DNA of 49,249 nt, from NCBI GenBank assembly GCA_003576705.1, contig QOZS01000041.1:1-49249 (forward strand), read 5' to 3'. The DNA comes from Desertibaculum subflavum (GTDB lineage: Bacteria; Pseudomonadota; Alphaproteobacteria; Ferrovibrionales; Ferrovibrionaceae). The position numbers were made by a program, and so were the translations under genes. Positions 1 through 7,829 of this stretch are shown in pieces. The stretch's first letter is position 1, and each line of letters starts with the position of its first letter. The notes under the pieces are model-generated. The model was not told the DNA's origin. It did not search any database and saw only the letters and a list, made by a program, of their open reading frames with translations.

Positions 1-136
1 CGCGCGCGCCGTGGGCCATGCCAGTGTGGCCGAGGCGGCAGCACTTGCCGCCGCCGGCCGCAACGCGCGGCTCAGGCTCGCCCGCCTGGCCGGCGCCGGC
101 GCGACCTGCGCGCTGGCGGAGGGCGACGGCGCATGA
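1..136 (+). CDS. cobE: CobE/CbiG C-terminal domain protein (3' end only)
   Basis: Only the last 44 codons are present; the gene starts left of the window. The frame beginning at base 2 reads through ASVAEAAALAAAG and ends at a TGA at 134-136. The SVAEAAAL segment is typical of the CbiG C-terminal (CobE) domain, which takes part in the aerobic cobalamin pathway. The exact CobE reaction is not well settled in the family. The stop overlaps the ATG of cobM as ATGA, so the two are translationally coupled. Because only the tail is visible, I cannot tell a stand-alone CobE from a longer CbiG-type fusion. Confidence 0.7.
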   Translation, partial: ARAVGHASVAEAAALAAAGRNARLRLARLAGAGATCALAEGDGA

Positions 137-894
137 CCGTGCATTTCATCGGCGCCGGCCCCGGTGCGCCGGACCTGATCACGCTGCGCGGCCGCGACCT
201 GATCGCCCGCGCGCCCATCTGCCTCTATGCCGGATCGCTGGTGCATCCGGGCATCCTGTCGCATTGCCCGGCCGGGGCGCGCATCGTCGATACCGCGCCG
301 ATGAGCCTGGACGAGATCGTCGCCGAGATGCAGGCGGCGCATGCGGGGGGCCTGGATGTCGCCCGGCTGCATTCCGGCGACCTTTCCATCTGGAGCGCCA
401 TGGGTGAGCAGCTGCGCCGGCTCGACGCGCTCGGGATTCCCTATACGGTGACGCCGGGCGTGCCCGCCTTTGCCGCCGCGGCGGCGGCGTTGGGCCGCGA
501 ACTCACCCTGCCCGAGCTTGCGCAGACCGTGGTTCTGACCCGCACGCCCGGCCGCGCCTCCGCCATGCCCGCAGCCGAGCGGCTGGACAGCTATGCCGCG
601 ACCGGTGCCACGCTGGCGCTGCACCTCTCGGTGCACCGGCTGGCCGAGCTGGTCGAGCGGCTGGTGCCCCATTACGGCGCTGATTGCCCGGTCGCCGTGG
701 TGTTCCGGGTGACCTGGCCGGAGCAGCGCATCGTGCAGGGCACGCTTGCCGACATTCTCGCCAAGGTCGGGCCGACGGAGAAGGAGCGCACCGGCCTGAT
801 CCTGGTCGGCCGCGTGCTGGCGGCGGAAGGGTTCCGCGACAGTGCGCTCTACGATCCGGCCTATCGGCGCCGGTATCGCGGCGGCGAGGGCTGA
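133..894 (+). CDS. cobM: precorrin-4 C11-methyltransferase CobM
   Basis: This is a 253-residue member of the tetrapyrrole (corrin/porphyrin) methylase family. CobM uses S-adenosylmethionine to methylate precorrin-4 at C-11 in the aerobic, cytoplasmic cobalamin pathway. The N-terminus carries the family motif FIGAGPGAPDLIT (about residues 5-17). The middle contains ARLHSGDLSIWSAMGEQ and TPGVPAFAAAAAALG, both typical of CobM/CbiF. Length matches the family. The ATG overlaps the cobE stop, and cobB begins 4 bases after this stop, so cobE-cobM-cobB form one operon. Confidence 0.93.
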   Translation: MTVHFIGAGPGAPDLITLRGRDLIARAPICLYAGSLVHPGILSHCPAGARIVDTAPMSLDEIVAEMQAAHAGGLDVARLHSGDLSIWSAMGEQLRRLDALGIPYTVTPGVPAFAAAAAALGRELTLPELAQTVVLTRTPGRASAMPAAERLDSYAATGATLALHLSVHRLAELVERLVPHYGADCPVAVVFRVTWPEQRIVQGTLADILAKVGPTEKERTGLILVGRVLAAEGFRDSALYDPAYRRRYRGGEG

Positions 895-898
895 CGCC

Positions 899-2218
899 GT
901 GCCCGGCCTGCCGCCCGGTCTCGTCATCGCGGCGCCGCGCTCCAGCGGCGGCAAGACGACGGTGGCACTCGGCCTGATGCGGGCGTTTCAGCGCGGCGGC
1001 GTGGCGGTGCAGCCGTTCAAGAACGGGCCCGACTACATCGACCCGGCCTTCCACGCGCGCGCCTGCGGCCGCGCGAGCTTCAACCTCGACAGCTGGGCCA
1101 TGCCGGCCGGTTTGATCTCGTCCCTGCTGGCGCACGCCAGCGATGCCGATCTCGCCTTGGTCGAAGGCTCGATGGGCCTATTCGATGGCGGTGCGCGGCG
1201 CGGCGAGGCCGGCATCGGCGCGACCGCCGATATCGCGGCCCTGACCGGCTGGCCCGTCCTGCTCGTTCTCGATGTCTCGGGCCAGGCGCAGTCCGCCGCG
1301 GCGATCGCGCTCGGCTGCACAACCCTGCGGGCGGATGTGGTCGTCGCCGGCGTCGTGCTCAACCGCGTGGCCAGTGACCGGCACCAGCAGCTCGCCGTCA
1401 GCGCCATCGAGGGTGCCGGCATTCCGGTCGTCGGCTGCATTCGCCGCAACGACGACCTGGCCTTGGCCGAGCGTCATCTCGGCCTGGTCCCGCCGGGCGA
1501 GGTGACGCAGCTCGATACGCAGATCGACTTGCTGGCCGATGTCGTAGCTTCGCAATGCGATTTGCCAAAAATTCGCGCGCTGGCGCAGGCCGGCCGGGCA
1601 TCTGCGACGAACGAGCCCGCCATGCCGCCGCCGGCCCAGCGCATCGCGATTGCCCAGGACGCCGCCTTCGTCTTCACCTATCCGCACCTGATGTCGGCGT
1701 GGCGGGCGGCAGGCGCGGAGCTGACGATCTTCTCGCCGCTTGCCGACCAAGGCCCCGACCCGTCGACGGAGCTCGCCTGGCTGCCGGGTGGGTATCCCGA
1801 GCTGCATGGCGGCCGGCTCGCCGGCAATGCCGTCTTCCAGGAAGGATTGCGCCGCTTTGCCAGCACACGCCCGGTGCATGGCGAATGCGGCGGCTACATG
1901 GTGCTGGGCCAGGGCCTGGTTGATGCCGCCGGCATACGCCACGCGATGGTCGGCCTGCTCGGCCTGGAGACCGATTTTTCCAAGCGCAAGCTGCATCTCG
2001 GCTACCGTGCCGCGCGGCTGCTCGGGCCCTCCCCTTTGGGAAGCCCCGGCGCGCGCGTCACCGGCCACGAATTCCACTATGCGCGGGTGACGGCGATGGG
2101 CAACGACGAACCGCTGCTCGAAGCCGTGGATGCCTCCAGCCAGCCGGTCTCCGACCTGGCCAGCCGCCGCGGCCTGGTCAGCGGCACCTTCTTCCATCTG
2201 ATCGCACGCACGGAGTAA
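899..2218 (+). CDS. cobB: cobyrinic acid / hydrogenobyrinic acid a,c-diamide synthase
   Basis: This ATP- and glutamine-dependent enzyme amidates the a and c carboxylates of the corrin ring. A P-loop-like segment, APRSSGGKTT, lies at about residues 12-21. A class I glutamine amidotransferase domain fills the C-terminal half, with the nucleophilic Cys near residue 330 in HGECGGYMVLG. I chose the GTG at 899, four bases after the cobM stop, which gives 439 residues. The frame is open back to 842, but that would run through the end of cobM and lacks homology. CobB/CbiA proteins usually have about 430-460 residues. In the aerobic pathway the substrate would be hydrogenobyrinate. Confidence 0.93.
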   Translation: MPGLPPGLVIAAPRSSGGKTTVALGLMRAFQRGGVAVQPFKNGPDYIDPAFHARACGRASFNLDSWAMPAGLISSLLAHASDADLALVEGSMGLFDGGARRGEAGIGATADIAALTGWPVLLVLDVSGQAQSAAAIALGCTTLRADVVVAGVVLNRVASDRHQQLAVSAIEGAGIPVVGCIRRNDDLALAERHLGLVPPGEVTQLDTQIDLLADVVASQCDLPKIRALAQAGRASATNEPAMPPPAQRIAIAQDAAFVFTYPHLMSAWRAAGAELTIFSPLADQGPDPSTELAWLPGGYPELHGGRLAGNAVFQEGLRRFASTRPVHGECGGYMVLGQGLVDAAGIRHAMVGLLGLETDFSKRKLHLGYRAARLLGPSPLGSPGARVTGHEFHYARVTAMGNDEPLLEAVDASSQPVSDLASRRGLVSGTFFHLIARTE

Positions 2219-2259
2219 CGCCTTCGAACGGGACCGACTGTCATTAATTCGTCCCCATG

Positions 2260-2276
2260 ATGCCGCATATCGGCAT
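2260..2276. promoter_or_regulatory. 17-bp inverted repeat before the methyltransferase-like gene
   Basis: Six-base arms ATGCCG and CGGCAT flank a 5-base spacer, ending three bases before the ATG at 2279. It could be an operator or a small mRNA hairpin masking the start. No matching regulator is in the window and the arms are short, so chance is possible. Confidence 0.25.
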
Positions 2277-2278
2277 TC

Positions 2279-3121
2279 ATGCTGCGGGAAGCTTGGCGCC
2301 GCCATGGTGTGACTGCGATCGGCGACCGCAAAGCGGGCGTCGAGCCATCGGCATCGACCATCGCCAGCGCCGTCTTCGTCCTCGCGATCGGCGGCCTGGC
2401 CTTCGCCGCCGATGAGCTGGCGCTTGCGGTCTATGCCCTGAGCTGGTGGCACTACCTGCTCTACTTCCTGGCCTATTGGTTCGGTGCGATCCGGCTTGCC
2501 GTGTTCCGGCGCGACGCCGTGCTGATGAAGGCCGCGGCGCTGGCGGTGCTGGCGGCGGCCTATCTCAGAGCGCCGGCGGAACCGGTCTCGCTTGCCGTCG
2601 TGCTGGCGGGCTTCGGGCTGAACATCGCCGCGGCGGCGGCCCTCGGCGTGGACCGCACGTATTACGGCCGTGAGCTGGATGGCCTGCCGGAGCGACGTGT
2701 CGCAGCCTTCCCCTACTCCGTCACCGCGCATCCGATGCTGTTCGGCAATATCGCCGCCTATGCCGGCCTGCTGATCAACAGCGAGTTCCGCGCGACATGG
2801 TGGCCGCTCGCCACCATGCATGTGGTGCTCAATCTCGGCCTGCTGGCGATGGAAACGCGTCTGGCACCCGGTCGCGGCCCGGCCGATCGTCAGCGGCGGC
2901 GGCGCGGCGCGGCTCTCGCCACTGCCGCCGCCGCCGGCTCGGCCATCGGAACGCTCGCGGCCGCCGGGGCCGCGCTCCCTATCGCGGCTGCGGCCGGTAC
3001 CGCGATTTCGCTTTACGCATGGCTGTTGTTCGGATGCTACGCACCGCCGGCAGCGCCCACCCCAACCCGCAGGGCAGGAGAGGCCACACCCGATGAGCGA
3101 GGCACTGCGTCTCAGCGTTGA
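2279..3121 (+). CDS. phospholipid methyltransferase-like integral membrane protein
   Basis: This 280-residue protein has several hydrophobic helices. The core reads ALGVDRTYYGRELDG, then RVAAFPYSVTAHPM and LFGNIAAYAG. The pattern (TYYG-x-EL, FPY, HPM, G near the next helix) resembles phospholipid/isoprenylcysteine methyltransferases, especially the short PEMT/PLMT type that methylates phosphatidylethanolamine derivatives with S-adenosylmethionine. I infer a membrane-lipid methyltransferase; the true acceptor is unknown. The C-terminus adds an Ala-rich hydrophobic stretch after the catalytic-looking core. The last 29 bases overlap the next gene in another frame, so the two are probably co-translated. 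An in-frame GTG at 2309 is an alternative start. Confidence 0.55.
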   Translation: MLREAWRRHGVTAIGDRKAGVEPSASTIASAVFVLAIGGLAFAADELALAVYALSWWHYLLYFLAYWFGAIRLAVFRRDAVLMKAAALAVLAAAYLRAPAEPVSLAVVLAGFGLNIAAAAALGVDRTYYGRELDGLPERRVAAFPYSVTAHPMLFGNIAAYAGLLINSEFRATWWPLATMHVVLNLGLLAMETRLAPGRGPADRQRRRRGAALATAAAAGSAIGTLAAAGAALPIAAAAGTAISLYAWLLFGCYAPPAAPTPTRRAGEATPDERGTASQR

Positions 3122-3938
3122 GGACCAGCATCCGGCGCGCGCCAGGTCCGTCCGTCGCTTTCCGGCCACCATCGGCCGCTTCGACGAACCGGAATCCCGC
3201 CGCATCATCGACGACCTGGTCAGGTGGATCGAGGATCGCTATCGCGCGGATCTCGCGCAGCGGCCGTCCAAACACGTCTACATTCGCGCGCTGCCGCCGG
3301 ATGTGATTGCGGCGATCGACCGGCTGCGCGACAGCCCGGCGATCACCGGGGCGATCCTGCGCCGTTTCGCCGCCGGCCACGCGCTTACACCGATGAAGCG
3401 GACCGACGAGGTCTACATCTCGCACTACAACAAGGACAAGGGCGGCGACCAGGGCCTGTTCAGCAGGCATTACGACGGCAATCTGCGTTTCCTGCCCTAT
3501 GGCGCTGTGGTGCGGGCCCTGATCTACCTGCAATCCGATGCCACCTATCGCGTCGTGTTCCATGACAGCGGCGTGACGCAGGCGTTTGCGTCCTACGAAT
3601 TCGGCCTGCTCGACTTTCACCGCGAGCTGCACTGGGTCGAGGGCACGTACAATCCCGGCGACCGGCAGCGCATCCTGCTCAAATGCAACTACCTCGTGGC
3701 CCCGCGCTCTGGCGGGTGGCTGACGCGCGCCGTGCTGGCGGCAAATGGCGGCGTCTTCGCCGTCGTCAAGGCGGCGATGGAATATTCCAAGAGCCCGAAG
3801 ACGTTGCCGCAGCATGCCGTGGGGCTGTTGTGCAATCTGTTCCGGCTGCTCAACAACCTGCACCCGCTGGTGCCGCTTGCCTTCGTCGCGGCCCTTGCCG
3901 TTTCGGTCGGCCGGGGCCTCTACCGATTGCTGAGCTGA
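3093..3938 (+). CDS. 2OG-Fe(II)-oxygenase-like protein with C-terminal membrane anchor
   Basis: This 281-residue protein starts at the ATG at 3093, preceded by a GGCAGGAGAGG-type ribosome binding site about 10 bases upstream. It shows a plausible facial-triad pattern for non-haem iron, 2-oxoglutarate-dependent oxygenases: His126-x-Asp128 in SRHYDGNLR, His180 in ELHWVEG and Arg191 in PGDRQR, eleven residues after the second His as in that fold. The last 23 or so residues (LVPLAFVAALAV...) look like a single membrane helix. It overlaps the upstream lipid-methyltransferase-like gene by 29 bases. A role in oxidising a membrane-associated substrate is inference. I do not recognise a named family. 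Confidence 0.5.
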   Translation: MSEALRLSVEDQHPARARSVRRFPATIGRFDEPESRRIIDDLVRWIEDRYRADLAQRPSKHVYIRALPPDVIAAIDRLRDSPAITGAILRRFAAGHALTPMKRTDEVYISHYNKDKGGDQGLFSRHYDGNLRFLPYGAVVRALIYLQSDATYRVVFHDSGVTQAFASYEFGLLDFHRELHWVEGTYNPGDRQRILLKCNYLVAPRSGGWLTRAVLAANGGVFAVVKAAMEYSKSPKTLPQHAVGLLCNLFRLLNNLHPLVPLAFVAALAVSVGRGLYRLLS

Positions 3939-3987
3939 ATGATTGGATGCGCTTCGGCACCTGCGCGGACGACTGAGGCGGCAGAGG

Positions 3988-4006
3988 GCCGGAGTTTTGC
4001 TCCGGC
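3988..4006 (+). terminator. hairpin downstream of the oxygenase-like gene
   Basis: Seven-base stem GCCGGAG/CTCCGGC with a TTTTG loop, about 50 bases after the stop at 3938. There is no T-run behind it. It may still act as a terminator or an mRNA 3' stabiliser. The next downstream gene is on the other strand. Confidence 0.35.
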
Positions 4007-4054
4007 TCCGGCCTCGTCGAATTCAACAATGCCTTCTACGTCAATAAGTTAGTT

Positions 4055-4144
<90 letters not shown>

Positions 4145-4289
4145 GCAGGGGCTTGCGCCCGTGTTCCGGCCGGTCGGAAGGGCCGGATGACTAACCCAGG
4201 ACGCTCGCCAGGGCAACTACAGAAGCGTCGGGCCCGGCGCCGACACCGCGCCGCTTGCCGGGCGCCGCGGCAACAGGCACCATGACCGC

Positions 4290-4790
4290 ATGCCGTTCGA
4301 CGAAAGCCGGCGCGGCCGGCGCAACAAATTCCTCGTTGTCGTCGATTCAACCCCCGAATGCCGGGTTGCGCTGCGCTTCGCCTCGCACCGCGCCAAGAAG
4401 ATCGGCGGCGGCGTGATCATGCTGCACGTGATCCAGGAGCCCGAGGGCGCGACCGAGGCGGCGCACTGGATTTCCGTGGCCGAGCAGCTGAAGGCGGAGC
4501 AGCGCGAGGCCGCCGAGCAGCTGATGCAGGATCTCGCCGCCGAGGTGATGCAGGACAGCGGCACCATGCCGGAATTCGTCATCCGCGAAGGCCGCACCCA
4601 GGACGAGGTGCTGTCGCTGATCGGCGACGAGCCGCATATCCTGGCGCTGGTGCTGGGCGCCTCGCCCGGCAAGGAAGGCCCGGGCCCGCTGGTCAGCCAG
4701 CTTGCCGGCAAGCTTTCGGGCAGCTTCCGCACGCCGATCCTGCTGATCCCCGGCACGCTCTCCGACGAGATGATCGCCGAGCTCACCTGA
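4290..4790 (+). CDS. universal stress protein (UspA family)
   Basis: This is a 166-residue single-domain cytoplasmic Usp protein. The N-terminal strand NKFLVVVDSTPECRVALRFA and the C-terminal GASPGKEGPGPLVSQLAG match the Usp fold. The latter corresponds to the G-2X-G-9X-G(S/T) ATP-binding motif, although the usual Ser/Thr positions are imperfect, so nucleotide binding is likely but not certain. Such proteins help survival in stress and stasis. It stands alone between a tRNA and a convergent gene, with a strong hairpin directly behind it. Confidence 0.85.
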   Translation: MPFDESRRGRRNKFLVVVDSTPECRVALRFASHRAKKIGGGVIMLHVIQEPEGATEAAHWISVAEQLKAEQREAAEQLMQDLAAEVMQDSGTMPEFVIREGRTQDEVLSLIGDEPHILALVLGASPGKEGPGPLVSQLAGKLSGSFRTPILLIPGTLSDEMIAELT

Positions 4791-4800
4791 ACGCGAAGAC

Positions 4801-4822
4801 GCCCCGGCATCGCTGCCGGGGC
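4801..4822. terminator. bidirectional terminator hairpin
   Basis: A perfect 9-bp stem GCCCCGGCA/TGCCGGGGC with a 4-base TCGC loop lies in the 58-base gap between the convergent ends of the stress-protein gene (4790) and the diiron gene (4849). T-tracts are poor on both sides, as is common in GC-rich genomes. Placement supports a shared terminator. Confidence 0.7.
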
Positions 4823-4848
4823 GCCTGTAATGGGCGGTGGCCGATCGG

Positions 4849-5997
4849 TCAGGCCGCGGCGAGCGGCTTCTGCCCGATCACCTTGCGATTGCGGTTGACG
4901 CCGCGCAGGAACTCGATGCCTTCAGCGGCGATGGCGTCACCCACCATCTCGTCGCTCTCGGCCGCCAGCCCTTTCATGTCGATCCAGACGCCGTAAACGT
5001 GGCTGGTGCGGTCGGTGATGATGCCGCATTTCAGCAGCGTCTTCACCAGCACGCGGAACACGCTGTTGTTCTCCTTCAGGTCCTTGCGGCGCTGCTCGTC
5101 GCTATAGACCTCGCGGATCGCATCGCGCACCCACTCCCAGTCGAGCCCGAACTGGGCGTAGATGTGCCGGCGCTGGCGAACGTTGGAAAGATTGAACAGC
5201 AACGTCTCGAAGGAATAGGCAGCCCAGTCCTCGACCCGGATGTGCTCTTCCGCGGTCAGCTTGGGCATGGTCCGGTCGGCCCAGATCTTGCCGAACTTGT
5301 GGTGGAAGGCCTCGTCGGTCATGACGAGCTGTACCAGCCGCTTCAGCAGCGGGTCGCGAGTATGCGCATGCAGGTTGGCGAAGGCGCCCATGGCGAGGCC
5401 TTCGAGTAGCATCTGCATGCCGACCAGCTTCTTGTAGACCACCGGCGACAGCACGATCTCGTTCAGGAACCGGCCCAGCTCCTCGCCGACCGGGAGAGGC
5501 TTGCCCCAGCGCACGGCGACGTACTTGCCGAAGCCGGCGACATGGCGCGCCTCTTCGCGCGCCTGGTTCGAGGCGTATTCCTGCGCGCCCGGATCATGCA
5601 GGATGTCGCAGAGCGAGGCGGAAAGCGATAAGGCCCCCTGCTCGCCATGCAGGATGTTGGAGAGGTTCCAGCGCATCAGCTCGTTAGCCAGGCGCGGATG
5701 GTGCCGCTTGTCGAGCTTGTCGGCCACGGCCGAGCGGAACTCGGCGAAGCGCTCCGGCGGCATCAGGAATTCGTTGTCGAGATCCCAGGGCTGGCCGTAA
5801 TCGAGATAGGCGGGGTTGTTCGGGTCCCAGAAATGATCGTGGGTCTGGGAAATGATCTCGTCGAAGGCGTCGGAGCGCTGGGCATAGCGATCCACCTCGA
5901 TCATCGCCGGGAAATCGTCCGGCTGGACCACCCGATAGGCGGGGTCATAGGTGATGTGGTCGTCGCGCCCGGAATTGTGGCTCGGCACGTCGTTCAT
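4849..5997 (-). CDS. ferritin-like diiron protein, possible oxygenase/desaturase
   Basis: This 382-residue protein carries the iron-ligand pattern of ferritin-like diiron enzymes: Glu119 (HGEQ), Glu149-x-x-His152 (EARH), Glu199 (LLEG) and Glu229-x-x-His232 (EAFH). Two EXXH motifs about 80 residues apart are typical of diiron oxygenases and ribonucleotide reductase R2-like proteins. I cannot assign the substrate. A good ribosome binding site (GGAGGGAGCTT) precedes the ATG at 5997. A LiuR-type palindrome lies 30 bases upstream, hinting at regulation with branched-chain amino acid or acyl-CoA catabolism. It is monocistronic. AurF-like N-oxygenase or fatty-acyl modification are alternatives. Confidence 0.7.
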   Translation of the reverse strand: MNDVPSHNSGRDDHITYDPAYRVVQPDDFPAMIEVDRYAQRSDAFDEIISQTHDHFWDPNNPAYLDYGQPWDLDNEFLMPPERFAEFRSAVADKLDKRHHPRLANELMRWNLSNILHGEQGALSLSASLCDILHDPGAQEYASNQAREEARHVAGFGKYVAVRWGKPLPVGEELGRFLNEIVLSPVVYKKLVGMQMLLEGLAMGAFANLHAHTRDPLLKRLVQLVMTDEAFHHKFGKIWADRTMPKLTAEEHIRVEDWAAYSFETLLFNLSNVRQRRHIYAQFGLDWEWVRDAIREVYSDEQRRKDLKENNSVFRVLVKTLLKCGIITDRTSHVYGVWIDMKGLAAESDEMVGDAIAAEGIEFLRGVNRNRKVIGQKPLAAA

Positions 5998-6026
5998 AAG
6001 CTCCCTCCGCGTTGGCCCGCGCCCTG

Positions 6027-6044
6027 CTTTACGTTTACGTAAAG
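6027..6044. promoter_or_regulatory. LiuR-type (MerR family) operator
   Basis: The perfect inverted repeat CTTTACG-TTTA-CGTAAAG contains TTTACGTTTACGTAAA, which matches the TTTACGT(N)2ACGTAAA-type palindrome known for LiuR-like MerR regulators of leucine/branched-chain acyl-CoA catabolism. It lies 30 bases upstream of the diiron gene on the minus strand and about 260 bases from the CoA-ligase gene on the plus strand. The regulator gene is not in the window. Confidence 0.6.
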
Positions 6045-6183
6045 GTAAGCCTGTCGCCGCCCGCCTGTCAACCGCCGATACCGCCTGCCCTCAGGTCCGG
6101 CCGCGGGCGGCGCCACGCCGGTCGATCCTATCGCCCTACGACGACCATGGCATGCAGCGCGACGCCAAATCCGCCGCGCCTCG

Positions 6184-6201
6184 CCGCGGAAGCTTCCGCG
6201 G
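6184..6201. promoter_or_regulatory. 18-bp perfect palindrome before the CoA-ligase operon
   Basis: CCGCGGAAGCTTCCGCGG is a perfect palindrome 105 bases upstream of the ATG at 6306. It may be an operator for the five-gene operon. Apart from this and the LiuR-type site, the 308-base gap 5998-6305 shows no gene I can support: open frames through it have no ribosome site or recognisable protein. Confidence 0.35.
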
Positions 6202-6305
6202 TTCCAGCGACGACGCAGTGTCGCGCGACAGCGGCGGCGCGGCCGGCGTGTGGCGACGCCGCAGGCCCATTGCTATGGTGCCGAGAGGCTCGGAAGCGAG
6301 GCACG

Positions 6306-7829
6306 ATGTCGGTCGACGATACGGTTCACGGCTTGCTGGAACGCGGCGCAGCGGATGCCCCTGCCATCGGCGCACCGGAGCGCGCGCCGCTGACTTTCGC
6401 AGCCCTGCGCAAACAGGTGCGCGCGACGGTCGAGGCGATGAACGGCTTCGGCTTCGGCCGCGAGGATGCGATCGCCATCGTGCTGCCGAACGGCCCGGAA
6501 ATGGCGTCGAGCTTCCTGTGCCTCGCCGCCGGCTTCACCACGGCGCCGCTCAACCCGGCCTATCGCGCCGAAGAATTCGACTTCTACCTCGGCGATCTCG
6601 AGGCCAAGGCGCTGGTGGTGGAAGCCGGCTCGACCTCGACGGCGATCGCCGTTGCCAGGGACCGCGGCATTCCGATCATCGAGCTGGCGATCGACCCGAA
6701 GGCGCCGGCCGGAGCCTTCACGCTGAACAGCGACCTTAAGGGGGAACCGGCACGGCCGGGACTGGCGGAGGCGGACGACGTCGCCCTGGTCCTGCACACG
6801 TCGGGCACCACGTCGCGGCCGAAGATCGTTCCGCTCAGCCATCGCAACGTCACCGCCTCGGCGCGGCATATCCGCGCGACCATCGCGCTGACCGCGGCCG
6901 ATCGCTGCCTCAACATCATGCCGCTGTTCCACATCCACGGCCTGATCGCGGCGACGCTGTCCTCGGTCGGCGCCGGCGGCTCGGTCTGGTGCGCGCCGGG
7001 ATTCAATGCGCTGCGCTTCTTCGCGCAGGTGCAGGAGGCGAGGCCCAGCTGGTACACGGCGGTGCCGACCATGCATCAGGCGATCCTCGCCCGCGCCGAA
7101 CGCAACCAGGAGATCATCAAGGCCCATCCGCTGCGGCTGATCCGCTCTTCATCCGCCTCGCTGCCGCCGCAGGTGATGGCGGAGCTGGAGAAGGTGTTCG
7201 GCTGTCCGGTGATCGAAAGCTACGGCATGACCGAGGCGGCGCATCAGATGGCCTCGAACCCGCTGCCGCCGCGCGCCCGCAAGCCGGGCTCGGTCGGCAT
7301 CGCCGCCGGGCCGGATGTCGGCATCATGGATGGCGACGGCAAGATTTTGCACGCCGGCTCGATCGGCGAGGTGGTGATCCGCGGTCCCAACGTCACCCGC
7401 GGCTACCGCAACAACGACAAAGCCAATGCCGAAGCCTTCACCGCCGGCTGGTTCCGCACTGGCGACCAGGGCGTGCTGGATCCAGAAGGGTATCTCACCA
7501 TCACCGGCCGCCTGAAAGAGATCATCAACCGCGGCGGCGAGAAGGTCTCGCCGAAGGAGGTAGACGAGGTGCTGATGGACCATCCGGCCGTCGCCCAGGT
7601 CGTCACCTTCGCCATCCCGCACGACAAGCTGGGCGAGGAGGTCGGCGCCGCCGTGGTGCTGCGCGAAGGCTTCAGCGCGACGGAGCGCGAGATCCGCGAC
7701 TTCGCGGCGACGCATCTCGCCGATTTCAAGGTGCCGCGCAAGGTGCTGTTCCTGCCCGAGATCCCGAAAGGCGCCACCGGCAAGCTGCAGCGCATCGGCC
7801 TCGCGAAGGTGCTCGGTATCGCGCCATGA
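6306..7829 (+). CDS. acyl-CoA synthetase, oxalate-CoA ligase (AAE3/Pcs60)-like
   Basis: This 507-residue member of the ANL adenylate-forming family activates a carboxylic acid as an adenylate and then forms a CoA thioester. The P-loop HTSGTTSRPK is at residues 164-173. Later come MPLFHIHGLIAA, SYGMTEAAH, GWFRTGDQG and the hinge GRLKEIINRGGEKVSP, with the catalytic Lys in GATGKLQR. The wording of these motifs closely resembles plant AAE3 and yeast Pcs60 oxalyl-CoA synthetases, which is why I suggest oxalate as substrate. The start is the ATG at 6306 behind AGCGAGG; the frame is open to 6012 but without homology. Its stop overlaps the next ATG. Confidence 0.8.
   Translation: MSVDDTVHGLLERGAADAPAIGAPERAPLTFAALRKQVRATVEAMNGFGFGREDAIAIVLPNGPEMASSFLCLAAGFTTAPLNPAYRAEEFDFYLGDLEAKALVVEAGSTSTAIAVARDRGIPIIELAIDPKAPAGAFTLNSDLKGEPARPGLAEADDVALVLHTSGTTSRPKIVPLSHRNVTASARHIRATIALTAADRCLNIMPLFHIHGLIAATLSSVGAGGSVWCAPGFNALRFFAQVQEARPSWYTAVPTMHQAILARAERNQEIIKAHPLRLIRSSSASLPPQVMAELEKVFGCPVIESYGMTEAAHQMASNPLPPRARKPGSVGIAAGPDVGIMDGDGKILHAGSIGEVVIRGPNVTRGYRNNDKANAEAFTAGWFRTGDQGVLDPEGYLTITGRLKEIINRGGEKVSPKEVDEVLMDHPAVAQVVTFAIPHDKLGEEVGAAVVLREGFSATEREIRDFAATHLADFKVPRKVLFLPEIPKGATGKLQRIGLAKVLGIAP

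Noticed and set aside
2250..2258. Shared segment TTAATT(C/T)GTCC near 2246 and 39206, as a promoter motif
   Set aside because: Two AT-rich near matches in 49 kb can arise by chance, and the downstream genes are unrelated.
6012..6305. N-terminal extension of the CoA ligase to 6012
   Set aside because: The extension is Arg/Pro/Ala-rich without homology, overlaps the regulatory palindromes and lacks a ribosome site, whereas AGCGAGG precedes the ATG at 6306.
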